NCBI GenBank assembly: GCA_016880595.1
Contig: JAEHDC010000042.1
Location: 1-19,017 of the forward strand
Length of the DNA stretch: 19,017 bases
Direction of reading: 5' to 3'
DNA from: Candidatus Saccharimonadota bacterium
GTDB taxonomy: Bacteria > Patescibacteriota > Saccharimonadia > Saccharimonadales > EFPC-124
Made by a program: the position numbers and the translations under genes. Positions 1 to 5,436 of the stretch are shown in pieces (position 1 is the first letter of the stretch; each line of letters starts with the position of its first letter). The notes below the pieces were generated by a model. The model was not told the DNA's origin. It made no database searches and saw only the letters and a program-made list of their open reading frames with translations.

Positions 1-2
1 GC

Positions 3-239
3 TCGCGCCAAAATGTTGGTGGCACCGGCCTTGGTCTGTACATCTGCAAAGCCATGGTTGAGTTGCATGGAGGTAGCATTTGGGTGCGATCCAAAGAGGG
101 CGAGGGCTCAACGTTTGGTTTTACTGTACCAATTTACTCAACAGTTGCGTCAAAGCTGCAATCAGGGGATAATCAAAATAACGACATCGTACGGCGCCCC
201 GAGGGCTGGATAAAAAATCACGCGATGTACCGGAGATAG
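3..239 (+). CDS. Histidine kinase, C-terminal end (5' end outside window)
   Basis: The open frame enters from the left edge and shows only the end of a HATPase_c domain. The G2 box GTGLGLYICKAMVELHGG is followed by the closing strands (SIWVRSKEGEGSTFGFTVPI), which end an ATP-binding lid in sensor kinases. About 30 polar residues follow the domain, ending MYRR. The sensory part, the phosphoacceptor histidine and the N box lie outside the window. Its stop is two bases before the start of a single-domain response regulator, so the two almost certainly form a two-component pair in one transcript. The fold is certain; the signal sensed cannot be judged. Confidence 0.9.
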   Translation, partial: SRQNVGGTGLGLYICKAMVELHGGSIWVRSKEGEGSTFGFTVPIYSTVASKLQSGDNQNNDIVRRPEGWIKNHAMYRR

Positions 240-241
240 CC

Positions 242-625
242 ATGGCCGAAATTAAAACCATTTTATGCATAGAAGATGATCTGTTTATAGGCGAAATGTA
301 CGCTCGCAGTCTGCGCCAAGAAGGCTATCAAGTTGACTTAATTGCCGATGGTAACGAAGGTCTAAGAGCCGCTCTGACCAAAACCTACGACCTAATTTTG
401 CTAGATATTCTGTTGCCAGAAAAATTTGGCACCGAAATCTTAAAACAGCTACGCGGCAACGAAAAAGACTTGGTGCCGCACTCGCGCGTATTAGTGTTAA
501 CAAACTTCAGCCAAGACGAAGAATCACGAATGGCAATGCAAAGCAAGGCCGATGGCTACCTCATAAAAGCCGACATCACGCCAAGAAAATTAATAGAAAT
601 CATAAAACAACTACGGACACCATAA
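242..625 (+). CDS. Single-domain response regulator (receiver only)
   Basis: A 127-residue CheY-like receiver with no output domain. The acidic pair is E11-D12-D13, the phosphoacceptor is D55 in LILLDILLP, the switch residue is T87 (VLTN) and the conserved lysine is K109 (LIKAD). All phosphorylation residues are present. The usual DG after the D55 loop is replaced by KFG, a small departure from the family. The start lies two bases after the upstream kinase stop, and its TAA overlaps the ATG of the next gene (TAATG). Having no DNA-binding domain, it presumably acts by protein-protein contact or in a phosphorelay, for example on the downstream orphan; that last point is inference. Confidence 0.93.
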   Translation: MAEIKTILCIEDDLFIGEMYARSLRQEGYQVDLIADGNEGLRAALTKTYDLILLDILLPEKFGTEILKQLRGNEKDLVPHSRVLVLTNFSQDEESRMAMQSKADGYLIKADITPRKLIEIIKQLRTP

Positions 626-1200
626 TGACAAAAACGCAAGAATCTCACAACATTTACGACTTAGGCCCAAATGATTTTAGGATTGAAAAAGAAGAACGAA
701 TTTTACCGTGGCGTAAAAAACTTCTTGGCAAAGTAGCCGTAGCGTTTTCTAGCGCTAGTGGTGGCGCAAGGAAAAGCTTTGAATCTGCAACCTCATGGTG
801 GAAAGAAAAGGTTCACGAACTACATGAGCGGCGCCAAGCAGAGAAACAAAATTATGGCTCTTTATCCGATATACTGGACGTTGTTGAAGAACAAAAAATG
901 GAAATTTCAGACAAGCAACCAGTTCAAGTTGCACCTGGGCTATACCAGTCAGAATTCTCCGGCAAGGCCGAGGCAGATGATATTGTGGCGCAGGCAGCAA
1001 CTCGCGCTAAGCGGAATTTAGGAGGATTATCGGTTAACGCAAATGCCGAGGACAACGCCAGAGAAGCCGAGCTCGCCGAGCTAGAGGAACTCTACAACGC
1101 CGAACCTCGCCAAGATCAAGACCGCAATCCACAGCCCAAACATCGGAGCAATGAAACAAGTCAACAATCAGAAGATTACGCACCAATGCATGGCAAATAA
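625..1200 (+). CDS. Hypothetical charged cytoplasmic protein (191 aa)
   Basis: Not recognised. The start codon shares its A with the stop codon of the response regulator (TAATG), so translation is probably coupled and the protein belongs to the same two-component operon. It has no signal peptide and no membrane segment. Residues 20-75 are basic and probably helical (WRKKLLGK, WWKEKVHELHERRQAEKQ), which could make an amphipathic or coiled helix. Residues 140-160 are a short acidic helix (AREAELAELEELY), and the last 30 residues are a hydrophilic, probably disordered tail. An effector or adaptor of the receiver is possible from position alone. The next element downstream is a separate tRNA promoter, so this is the last gene of the operon. 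Confidence 0.8.
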   Translation: MTKTQESHNIYDLGPNDFRIEKEERILPWRKKLLGKVAVAFSSASGGARKSFESATSWWKEKVHELHERRQAEKQNYGSLSDILDVVEEQKMEISDKQPVQVAPGLYQSEFSGKAEADDIVAQAATRAKRNLGGLSVNANAEDNAREAELAELEELYNAEPRQDQDRNPQPKHRSNETSQQSEDYAPMHGK

Positions 1201-1202
1201 TT

Positions 1203-1231
1203 TTGTACTTTTGCCAGCCATATGTTATAAT
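1203..1231 (+). promoter_or_regulatory. Promoter of tRNA-Glu
   Basis: TTGTAC (1203-1208), a 17-base spacer, then TATAAT (1226-1231) preceded by TG one base upstream (extended -10, TGTTATAAT). The predicted transcription start near 1238 gives a short 5' leader before the tRNA at 1255. Confidence 0.85.
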
Positions 1232-1254
1232 TTTTAAGTTAAACCATACAACAT

Positions 1255-1329
1255 GGCCCCATCGTCTAGTGGTTAGGACACCGGGTTCTCATCCCGACAA
1301 CCGGAGTTCGACTCTCCGTGGGGTCACCA
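1255..1329 (+). tRNA. trnE: tRNA-Glu (anticodon CUC), CCA encoded
   Basis: A full cloverleaf folds: acceptor GGCCCCA with TGGGGTC, D stem GTCT/GGAC, anticodon loop TTCTCAT giving CTC (T33 present), T stem CGGAG/CTCCG with loop TTCGACT, discriminator A and an encoded CCA. The sequence follows the standard bacterial tRNA-Glu pattern. The first pair of the anticodon stem (27-43) is a C-A mismatch, leaving four G-C pairs. The anticodon reads GAG; a companion UUC tRNA-Glu should exist elsewhere. It has its own strong promoter just upstream and a terminator about 40 bases downstream. Confidence 0.97.
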
Positions 1330-1370
1330 TTTTGAAATTTCATCGTTTTATGAAACACCTAACAGATGCG

Positions 1371-1403
1371 AAATCTCCGCAGGCGTAAGCTCGGGGATTT
1401 TTT
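1371..1403 (+). terminator. Intrinsic terminator after tRNA-Glu
   Basis: Nine-base stem AAATCTCCG (1371-1379) with CGGGGATTT (1392-1400), one G-U pair, 12-base loop, followed by a T run (to 1403). It ends the tRNA transcript. The surrounding sequence resembles the nested-hairpin repeat described at 2136 and 3643. Confidence 0.75.
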
Positions 1404-1478
1404 GTTACCGCTTTCACTCTTGTCGAATTTTCGACTTTAGGTTTTAAATCTTATCAAAGCCCAAGGAAGTATGCTTAG

Positions 1479-1507
1479 TTGACATAATGCTTTTTAAATG
1501 TTATAAT
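1479..1507 (+). promoter_or_regulatory. Consensus promoter of the GC-rich orphan gene
   Basis: TTGACA (1479-1484), exactly 17 bases, TATAAT (1502-1507), with TG at 1499-1500 making an extended -10. Both hexamers match consensus fully, making it the strongest promoter seen in the window. The leader to the start codon at 1563 is about 50 bases. Confidence 0.88.
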
Positions 1508-1562
1508 CTTAACATGATCGGTTCCTATTTGGGGATCGACACGACGGATCGGAGACAATCAG

Positions 1563-1955
1563 ATGACGACCGAACACGAGTCCCTCGCCGCTCAGCTCGC
1601 CGCCAGCCTCTTCGGCTCCGCTACTGGCGACCCCTTCCAGGACGCCATGCGGAGTGCCGCGATGGCCGGCGCTGCCCGGCTGGGCGAGATGGGCCAGACC
1701 GGCTTCGACACGAACACCCCGTTCAGCTATGTCAACCAGGCGCAGTACGTGGGCGAGGGTCGCAAGCCCTTCCTCCTCGTCTCACTCATCACCAACACGA
1801 CCTACTTCGTGTTGGTGACGGAGGTTGCCGACGCCGGATTTCGCGTTGCCATCGCCGTTCACCAGGAGGGGCAGGTGCCCAGAATCGAGCACCTTCGCAA
1901 GATGACCCTCATCCGCAACACGGACGGCAACGTCCGCGCTGTGGCGGGTTGGTGA
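1563..1955 (+). CDS. GC-rich orphan protein (130 aa), own consensus promoter
   Basis: Not recognised. A GGAG ribosome binding site lies 8 bases before the ATG. Residues 1-50 look helical and alanine-rich, followed by about 70 residues with alternating hydrophobic strands (KPFLLVSLITNTTYFVLVTEV, FRVAIAVH) and the ending RNTDGNVRAVAGW, suggesting a small alpha+beta fold. There is no signal peptide and no membrane segment. Base use is unlike every neighbour: 31 of the first 36 codons end in G or C, while surrounding genes are near balanced or AT-rich. It is a self-contained unit with a perfect promoter, a good ribosome site, a 16-pair hairpin and a terminator, so strong expression is likely. Codon use suggests either transfer or selection for high expression; the sequence cannot decide. 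Confidence 0.82.
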   Translation: MTTEHESLAAQLAASLFGSATGDPFQDAMRSAAMAGAARLGEMGQTGFDTNTPFSYVNQAQYVGEGRKPFLLVSLITNTTYFVLVTEVADAGFRVAIAVHQEGQVPRIEHLRKMTLIRNTDGNVRAVAGW

Positions 1956-1973
1956 CCAGTACTACGTCCGCCG

Positions 1974-2010
1974 CGTGGGCGCCTCGGCATTTGTTGCCGA
2001 GGCGCCCACG
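1974..2010 (+). other. Perfect 16-bp GC-rich hairpin in 3' UTR
   Basis: CGTGGGCGCCTCGGCA (1974-1989) pairs exactly with TGCCGAGGCGCCCACG (1995-2010) around a 5-base loop (TTTGT). It begins 18 bases after the stop of the GC-rich gene and has no T run of its own; a separate terminator follows. A transcript-stabilising or structural role is likely. Confidence 0.85.
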
Positions 2011-2016
2011 GCGCAA

Positions 2017-2037
2017 CCCTCAACTCGAGGGCTTTTT
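2017..2037 (+). terminator. Intrinsic terminator of the GC-rich gene
   Basis: CCCTC (2017-2021), loop AACTC, GAGGG (2027-2031), then C and five T. It lies 7 bases after the large hairpin, giving a two-hairpin 3' end. Confidence 0.8.
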
Positions 2038-2135
2038 AATGTCTAATGTGTCTGCATGCTTTGTTATATTAAATCTTTCAATATGATATCCAGCCGCCCT
2101 AGCCCGTCCCAAAAATGTTTCGCGGAGACACCCCG

Positions 2136-2275
2136 CAAGCTCACCATATTGAAATTACTTACTCTGCTGGAACGCCAACAGGGAAAACAAAAAACCTACA
2201 CGCTGCGTGTAGGTTTTTTGTTGTTAAACTCGACCTCTGTTAAAGGTGTTCCAGAATTTATTTTTCGCTTTAGGC
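2136..2275. repeat. Nested-hairpin dispersed repeat, copy A
   Basis: Shared with the copy at 3643-3781. Both have CAAGCTCACCAT on the left, TGGAACRCCAACAG as a 5' outer arm, an inner terminator hairpin ending in TTTTTTGTT, a 3' outer arm ending TGTTCCA, and the tail AGAATTTATTTTT(C/T)GCTTTAGGC. In copy A the outer arms (2168-2183 and 2234-2253) pair with a three-base bulge. The inner palindrome (2187-2221) is perfect: 17 bases each side of one central T, with T runs on both strands, so it can terminate in both directions. The right-hand flank is almost identical between the copies, so the repeat unit is larger than the hairpin. Confidence 0.7.
2187..2221. terminator. Bidirectional terminator hairpin inside repeat copy A
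   Basis: Arms ACAAAAAACCTACACGC and GCGTGTAGGTTTTTTGT flank a single T. The GC-containing core next to a T6 run is a classic intrinsic terminator on the plus strand, with a matching A6/T6 on the other strand. Confidence 0.8.
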
Positions 2276-2395
2276 TAAAGGGCTGTTGTAAATGCTAAGC
2301 TTGAGAATCTCATAAATTCAATGGTGCTTGATTGTAAAGCGCATCCATATCGTGGCGGGAATTATTGAGAGGCCTACCGCCAATCTGTGTGGAAA

Positions 2396-2464
2396 AGTAC
2401 TTTATAGCAACTAGACACATGGTGCTTAGTACTTTATAATTTAAGCAAAGGATTATAAAGTACT
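2396..2464 (+). promoter_or_regulatory. Fic gene promoter with three operator-like motif copies
   Basis: Promoter: TAGACA (2412-2417), 17 bases, TATAAT (2435-2440). The motif AGTACTTTATA occurs at 2396-2406 and again, as AGTACTTTATAAT, at 2428-2440 over the -10. It is inverted as ATTATAAAGTACT at 2452-2464, ending directly before the start codon. The last two form a perfect 13-bp inverted repeat with an 11-base spacer; the first two start 32 bases apart, about three helical turns. The ribosome site AAAGGA (2447-2452) lies between the inverted arms. This is a likely autoregulatory operator for the C-terminal winged helix of the Fic protein, and an RNA hairpin hiding the start codon is also possible. 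Confidence 0.75.
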
Positions 2465-3571
2465 ATGAAAACAGATCCAACTAAGCCCTACAATAATTTG
2501 CCCAAATTACCACCGCAAGTTGACTTGAAGAGTCAACGTCTTTTACTCGCAGCGTTAGAGGCTAGCGAGGCTATAGCAGAGCTTAAAACGATGCTAACTA
2601 TGAGTAGCAGAAGCATTAGTAATACTGTCGATCTATTGTCACCTCTTTTTGTACCAGAAGCTGTTTCGAGTTCCGGCGTAGAGAATATTATTACAACAAA
2701 TAACAGCGTTTATGTTGCGCAAATTCTAGAAGAACGTGAGTTAAGCCCAGCTGAAAAAGAGGCCCTTAATTATACTGATGCACTTGCAAGTGGTATACAT
2801 ACGCTTTTAACAAAAGGCTTTTTGGCCACCAATGATTATATAAAGATACAGAGTATTCTTGAGCCTAGCAAGAAAGGCATTCGCAAAGTTCCAGGCACAC
2901 AGCTTGCTAATCCTGTAACTGGGGTCGTTTATTACACGCCACCCGAAGGTGAAGCGCGAATCAGGGATTTGCTTAAAAATTTTGAGAACTACTTCAACGA
3001 GGACGTACCAGTGCATGAAGTGTTTTCGCGCATGGCCGTACTTCACTATCAATTTGAATCCATTCATCCATTCTTGGATGGCAATGGTCGCACCGGGCGA
3101 ATGCTTATGCCTCTCTATCTTATGAAGCAAGGCCGCCTTCCGTTGCCGGTATTGTTTATTAGCCACTACATTCTTGAACATCGAGACGAATACTACGAGA
3201 AACTTAGAAATGTCACCAACAACGACGCCTTGGAAGAATGGATATTGTACATAACATATGCCACAGCCGAACAAGCAAGGTATACATGCCAGATCCTAGA
3301 GAAAATTAGGCGAGCGATTAATCTGGTCAAGAAAACAGTCAAGGAAAAAGCACCTTCAATAGACAGCTCTGAATTAATTGACTTCTTATTTTCAAATGCC
3401 TACTTTACTCAGAAGGGCTTTGAGGAAGAGGTCGGGGTTAGCCCTATGACGGCACGCCGATATCTACAAGAGCTTGAAGTTCAAAAAGTGATCGTAAAAC
3501 AAAAGCAAACTGGCAAGAATCGATATATCTATATAACGCCCAAGTACATAAATATCCTGAAACAAGCTTAA
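2465..3571 (+). CDS. Class II Fic protein (AMP-transferase) with C-terminal winged helix
   Basis: A 368-residue Fic-family protein. Residues 10-100 form the Fic_N region and carry the inhibitory motif S-x-x-x-E-N (SSGVENIITT, inhibitory Glu about E73), the signature of class II self-inhibited Fic enzymes. The central Fic domain has the target-flap region VVYYTPPEGE (155-164) and the intact catalytic motif HPFLDGNGRTGR (201-212) with His201 and the Mg/phosphate-binding residues. Known family members transfer AMP from ATP to a hydroxyl side chain of a target protein; the target is unknown here. Residues 300-360 look like a winged helix (FTQKGFEEEVGVSPMTARRYLQELEVQKVIVKQ), so the protein may bind its own promoter, which carries three copies of one motif. 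The gene stands alone between two repeat copies. Confidence 0.95.
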   Translation: MKTDPTKPYNNLPKLPPQVDLKSQRLLLAALEASEAIAELKTMLTMSSRSISNTVDLLSPLFVPEAVSSSGVENIITTNNSVYVAQILEERELSPAEKEALNYTDALASGIHTLLTKGFLATNDYIKIQSILEPSKKGIRKVPGTQLANPVTGVVYYTPPEGEARIRDLLKNFENYFNEDVPVHEVFSRMAVLHYQFESIHPFLDGNGRTGRMLMPLYLMKQGRLPLPVLFISHYILEHRDEYYEKLRNVTNNDALEEWILYITYATAEQARYTCQILEKIRRAINLVKKTVKEKAPSIDSSELIDFLFSNAYFTQKGFEEEVGVSPMTARRYLQELEVQKVIVKQKQTGKNRYIYITPKYINILKQA

Positions 3572-3642
3572 GGCTCAAACTCCCCGATCCGTTTATCCAG
3601 GTGACCTAGGCTATTGAATAATGTGTTCCAGTTCTGTCCCTC

Positions 3643-3781
3643 CAAGCTCACCATAACACTATTATGACTTTTGATGGAACACCAACAGATGAACAAAAAG
3701 CCTGCATGAAATGTGCAGGTTTTTTGTTGGTTTACGTCACATCTGTTGGTGTTGTTCCAGAATTTATTTTTTGCTTTAGGC
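3643..3781. repeat. Nested-hairpin dispersed repeat, copy B
   Basis: Second copy of the element at 2136-2275, directly after the Fic gene. The outer arms TGGAACACCAACAGATG (3675-3691) and the complementary segment 3740-3759 pair over 17 bases with a three-base bulge. The inner hairpin at 3692-3728 has its own loop and T run. The tail CCAGAATTTATTTTTTGCTTTAGGC matches copy A with one change. Differences between the copies inside the inner hairpin are compensatory (different sequence, pairing retained), suggesting that structure is selected. Confidence 0.72.
3692..3728 (+). terminator. Terminator hairpin of the Fic gene, inside repeat copy B
   Basis: AACAAAAAGCCTGCA (3692-3706) pairs with TGCAGGTTTTTTGTT (3714-3728), one G-U pair, followed on the plus strand by a T6 run embedded in the 3' arm. 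It is about 120 bases after the Fic stop codon. Confidence 0.75.
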
Positions 3782-3882
3782 GCAGAGATGTAGTACGACC
3801 ATGATACATTATAATATGTCATAATGATACTTCATAAAATTCATGTTTGTACTATTAATATCTGTTAATTATTGGCATTTGA
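3782..3882. other. AT-rich intergenic stretch with an imperfect palindrome
   Basis: No gene seen. At about 3801-3822 ATGATACATTA is followed by TAATATGTCAT; nine of eleven positions pair plus one G-U. It holds a TATAAT (3810-3815) but no acceptable -35. It could be an operator or promoter region for the following remnant and the EF-G-binding-like gene, but this is weak. Confidence 0.3.
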
Positions 3883-4050
3883 TATATCATCTATTGTATT
3901 GCTGCAAATCAAGAGTACAATATAGTTGAGTTAGAAAGGGTACGCGAGAAGTTTGACCATGGCACAACTTCAGTGCCAATCTTTTTTGAACTAAAAAACA
4001 TCTTTCAATTGATTGAAAATGGATTATTATCTCCGATGCTCCGCGATTAA
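3883..4050 (+). pseudogene. Probable gene remnant upstream of the FusB-like gene
   Basis: A 55-codon open frame with protein-like composition (VELERVREKFDHGTTSVPIF, then a helix ending GLLSPMLRD) that ends in TAA 15 bases before the next ATG. It has no ATG, GTG or TTG near its beginning and a TGA immediately before it, so it cannot be a normal complete gene. The family is not recognised. Best reading: the C-terminal fragment of a degraded gene, or a small protein using a rare start. Its orientation matches the following gene. Confidence 0.35.
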
Positions 4051-4065
4051 AAGATAATACGACTA

Positions 4066-4596
4066 ATGAAAGCACTCAATCTAGAACAGTTCAACCAACT
4101 TATTGCCGAGGCGCAGCTTAAGCCTCGCCTAAAACGCGAGCTGCGCTTTATTAACAACGCCTCCCATATGACGGCCGAGGATTGGCACGAGGCAGAGCTA
4201 TTGCCTATTACTGATCGTACCGGCAATAAAGGCGTGTTACTACTGATGCCAGACGATGACATATACGTTATTCCGTACGAACTATCAAAAGGCATCGCCA
4301 ACCGGCAAACCGGCCGCGCCCAACCAATTATTTGTGATTTCTGCCGGACGTGGCAGAGCGGAAGTAGCGCTGGCAGCATTAGCTTGCAAAAAGATAAGCA
4401 ATCGCTTAATAGCGTGGGCTTTTTATGCTGCGGAGATCTGGCATGCAGCCAGCACGTTCGCAGCAAGACAAATGCATCACATGCCTCAAGAGCACAGCTG
4501 CGCGAAAATTTAACAAATGAACAGCGCATTGAGCGATTAAAAGGCCGGTTGCGACAGGTTATTGCCGATCTTGACCTAAATCTGATTCGCCATTAA
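4066..4596 (+). CDS. FusB/FBP-like protein with treble-clef zinc finger (possible EF-G binding)
   Basis: A 176-residue protein resembling the FusB/FusC (EF-G-binding, FBP) family. Residues 1-80 are a helical N-terminal part and a short beta region (GVLLLMPDDDIYVIPYELSKG). The C-terminal half carries the treble-clef zinc site: C90-x2-C93 (ICDFCRTW) and the typical second half SVGFLCCGDLACSQHVR with C121, C122 and C127. FusB proteins bind elongation factor G through this finger and release it from stalled ribosomes, giving fusidic-acid resistance in staphylococci; whether this homologue does so is inference. No clear ribosome site precedes the ATG. The stop is 7 bases from the stop of the convergent toxin gene, with no terminator visible between them. 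Confidence 0.78.
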   Translation: MKALNLEQFNQLIAEAQLKPRLKRELRFINNASHMTAEDWHEAELLPITDRTGNKGVLLLMPDDDIYVIPYELSKGIANRQTGRAQPIICDFCRTWQSGSSAGSISLQKDKQSLNSVGFLCCGDLACSQHVRSKTNASHASRAQLRENLTNEQRIERLKGRLRQVIADLDLNLIRH

Positions 4597-4603
4597 GCTA
4601 CGC

Positions 4604-4903
4604 CTAATCCGCCTCTCTGCTCTCGCGCCCATGCCAGATGCGAACAATAACAACGGTGTCGCTTGTGAGAAAATAACGTATTACGTAAAAGCCAGATCCA
4701 AACGGGATAAATAGCTCCCGTCTCTCAGTGCCATCCGCCATTGGACGGCCAAGCCGCGGCGTATCTTCAAGCAAAGAACTGCCCCGCGATATTACTTGGG
4801 CTGATTTTCTGGCGATATCCTGATTCTTGTCAAAAAGGAAACCGTTGAGCCGAGTAATGTCTTCCAATGCACGTTCACGCCAAACTACTTCTGATTTGGC
4901 CAT
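4604..4903 (-). CDS. parE: ParE/RelE-superfamily toxin
   Basis: A 99-residue protein with the ParE layout: two N-terminal helices (MAKSEVVWRERALEDITRLNGFL, then the KSAQVISRGSSLL helix), the turn PRLGRPMADGTERRELFIPF, and closing strands FYVIRYFLTSDTVVIVRIWHGRE. The motifs P-x-L-G-R-P, R-E-L and the final W-H-G-R-E are typical of ParE/plasmid-stabilisation toxins. Family ParE proteins poison DNA gyrase, while RelE relatives cleave mRNA on the ribosome; ParE is the closer match here. Its start overlaps the end of the upstream antitoxin gene by 19 bases, so the pair is translationally coupled with the antitoxin made first. Confidence 0.92.
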   Translation of the reverse strand: MAKSEVVWRERALEDITRLNGFLFDKNQDIARKSAQVISRGSSLLEDTPRLGRPMADGTERRELFIPFGSGFYVIRYFLTSDTVVIVRIWHGRESREAD

Positions 4904-5160
4904 GCGACCTTATTGCCGTTCGCAAGCTCATGAAGCCACGATGTTACTGTTTCGTTATCAACGGCTTTGCCCGTTATCAAATAGTCTTCATATTCAGCTA
5001 AGTCCTCAGCCTTCTCGCGCTCATAGCGCTCTTCTTCAACTAGATATCGCTGAAGAGCATCTCGCATTAGCCAGTGTGCAGATCTGTTGCGCTGCTGAGC
5101 CAGCACTTTTAGACGACTATTGGTTTCATCGTCTAGCTTGATAGCTTGAGTTGATGACAT
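4885..5160 (-). CDS. Ribbon-helix-helix antitoxin of the ParDE-type pair
   Basis: A 91-residue protein. Residues 1-45 look like a ribbon-helix-helix DNA-binding domain (strand TQAIKLDD, helices ETNSRLKVLAQQRN and SAHWLMRDALQRYLVEEE). The acidic C-terminal half probably wraps the toxin. The start at 5160 is set by a perfect AGGAGG five bases upstream; a longer frame to 5220 would run through the promoter. The protein neutralises the downstream toxin and, as in the family, should repress its own promoter, where an inverted repeat is present. The gene order antitoxin-toxin with overlap is standard for type II modules. Confidence 0.92.
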   Translation of the reverse strand: MSSTQAIKLDDETNSRLKVLAQQRNRSAHWLMRDALQRYLVEEERYEREKAEDLAEYEDYLITGKAVDNETVTSWLHELANGNKVAWPNQK

Positions 5161-5177
5161 ATATTCCTCCTGAATCC

Positions 5178-5206
5178 AGTATAGTAAATATGTATACTTA
5201 TGTAAA
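5178..5206 (-). promoter_or_regulatory. Promoter and candidate operator of the ParDE-type operon
   Basis: On the minus strand TTTACA (5201-5206), a 17-base spacer and TATACT (5178-5183). An inverted repeat AGTATA-N9-TATACT (5178-5183 and 5193-5198) covers the -10 and spacer, a likely site for the ribbon-helix-helix antitoxin. Confidence 0.78.
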
Positions 5207-5292
5207 CCTTTATATACCATTAAAGCTCAAGGGCCTTAAATCTTGGTTCAAGATATTCCAACTCGCCAAAGAGGGTTTGACTGGCGTTTCCC

Positions 5293-5339
5293 GCAAGTTC
5301 ACCAAGATATTATTATTGCCACTTAGTGGAACTCCCACA
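5293..5339. repeat. Degenerate left half of the nested-hairpin repeat (copy C)
   Basis: CGCAAGTTCACCA followed by AT-rich bases, CTTAGTGGAACTCCCACA. This aligns with copy A (CGCAAGCTCACCA, then CTTACT and TGGAACGCCAACA). The inner hairpin and right arm are missing, so this is a truncated or diverged copy between the two minus-strand transcription units. Confidence 0.4.
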
Positions 5340-5370
5340 ATGGCATTGACTTGATTAGATATTTTAATAT

Positions 5371-5407
5371 GGCAGGACCTATGCAATATCTTGCAATAGA
5401 TCCTGCC
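5371..5407 (-). terminator. Hairpin after the minus-strand orphan (weak terminator)
   Basis: GGCAGGA (5371-5377) pairs with TCCTGCC (5401-5407), extended by CTAT/ATAG and GCAA/TTGC with one mismatch and one bulge. It lies 30 bases downstream of the stop of the minus-strand gene ending at 5437. No T run follows, so termination is uncertain. Confidence 0.5.
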
Positions 5408-5436
5408 GTCAGAGTAAAAACTCACAAAATCACTTG

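Noticed and set aside
1255..1329. tRNA-Glu as an integration site for the accessory region
   Set aside because: I looked for a second copy of the tRNA 3' end within the window and saw none, and no integrase gene is present, so an attachment site is not supported.
1487..2086. A 199-codon plus-strand frame across the GC-rich gene
   Set aside because: It is an arginine-rich shadow of the real 130-residue frame, begins inside the promoter and runs through both 3' hairpins.
2115..2240. 41-codon frame in repeat copy A (motif GTPTG), with a similar GTPTD in copy B
   Set aside because: The similarity is explained by the shared nucleotide repeat; copy B has no proper start and the degenerate copy shifts frame, so the conservation is in DNA or RNA, not protein.
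2056..2298. 80-codon frame over repeat copy A
   Set aside because: It crosses the perfect inner terminator palindrome and has no ribosome site; low-complexity translation from the hairpin.
2807..3274. 155-codon minus-strand frame opposite the Fic gene
   Set aside because: Antisense of the conserved Fic active-site region; no ribosome site.
2168..3759. Integron attC-like sites
   Set aside because: The outer arms contain GTTGGTG/CAACAG, but the classic core sites and an integrase are absent; the nested terminator explains most of the structure.
4047..4529. 160-codon minus-strand frame opposite the FusB-like gene
   Set aside because: Antisense shadow; cysteine- and serine-rich translation, and the plus frame carries the recognisable zinc-finger motif.
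4885..5220. Longer start (5220) for the antitoxin
   Set aside because: The extension would cover the promoter hexamers and the perfect AGGAGG of the 5160 start.
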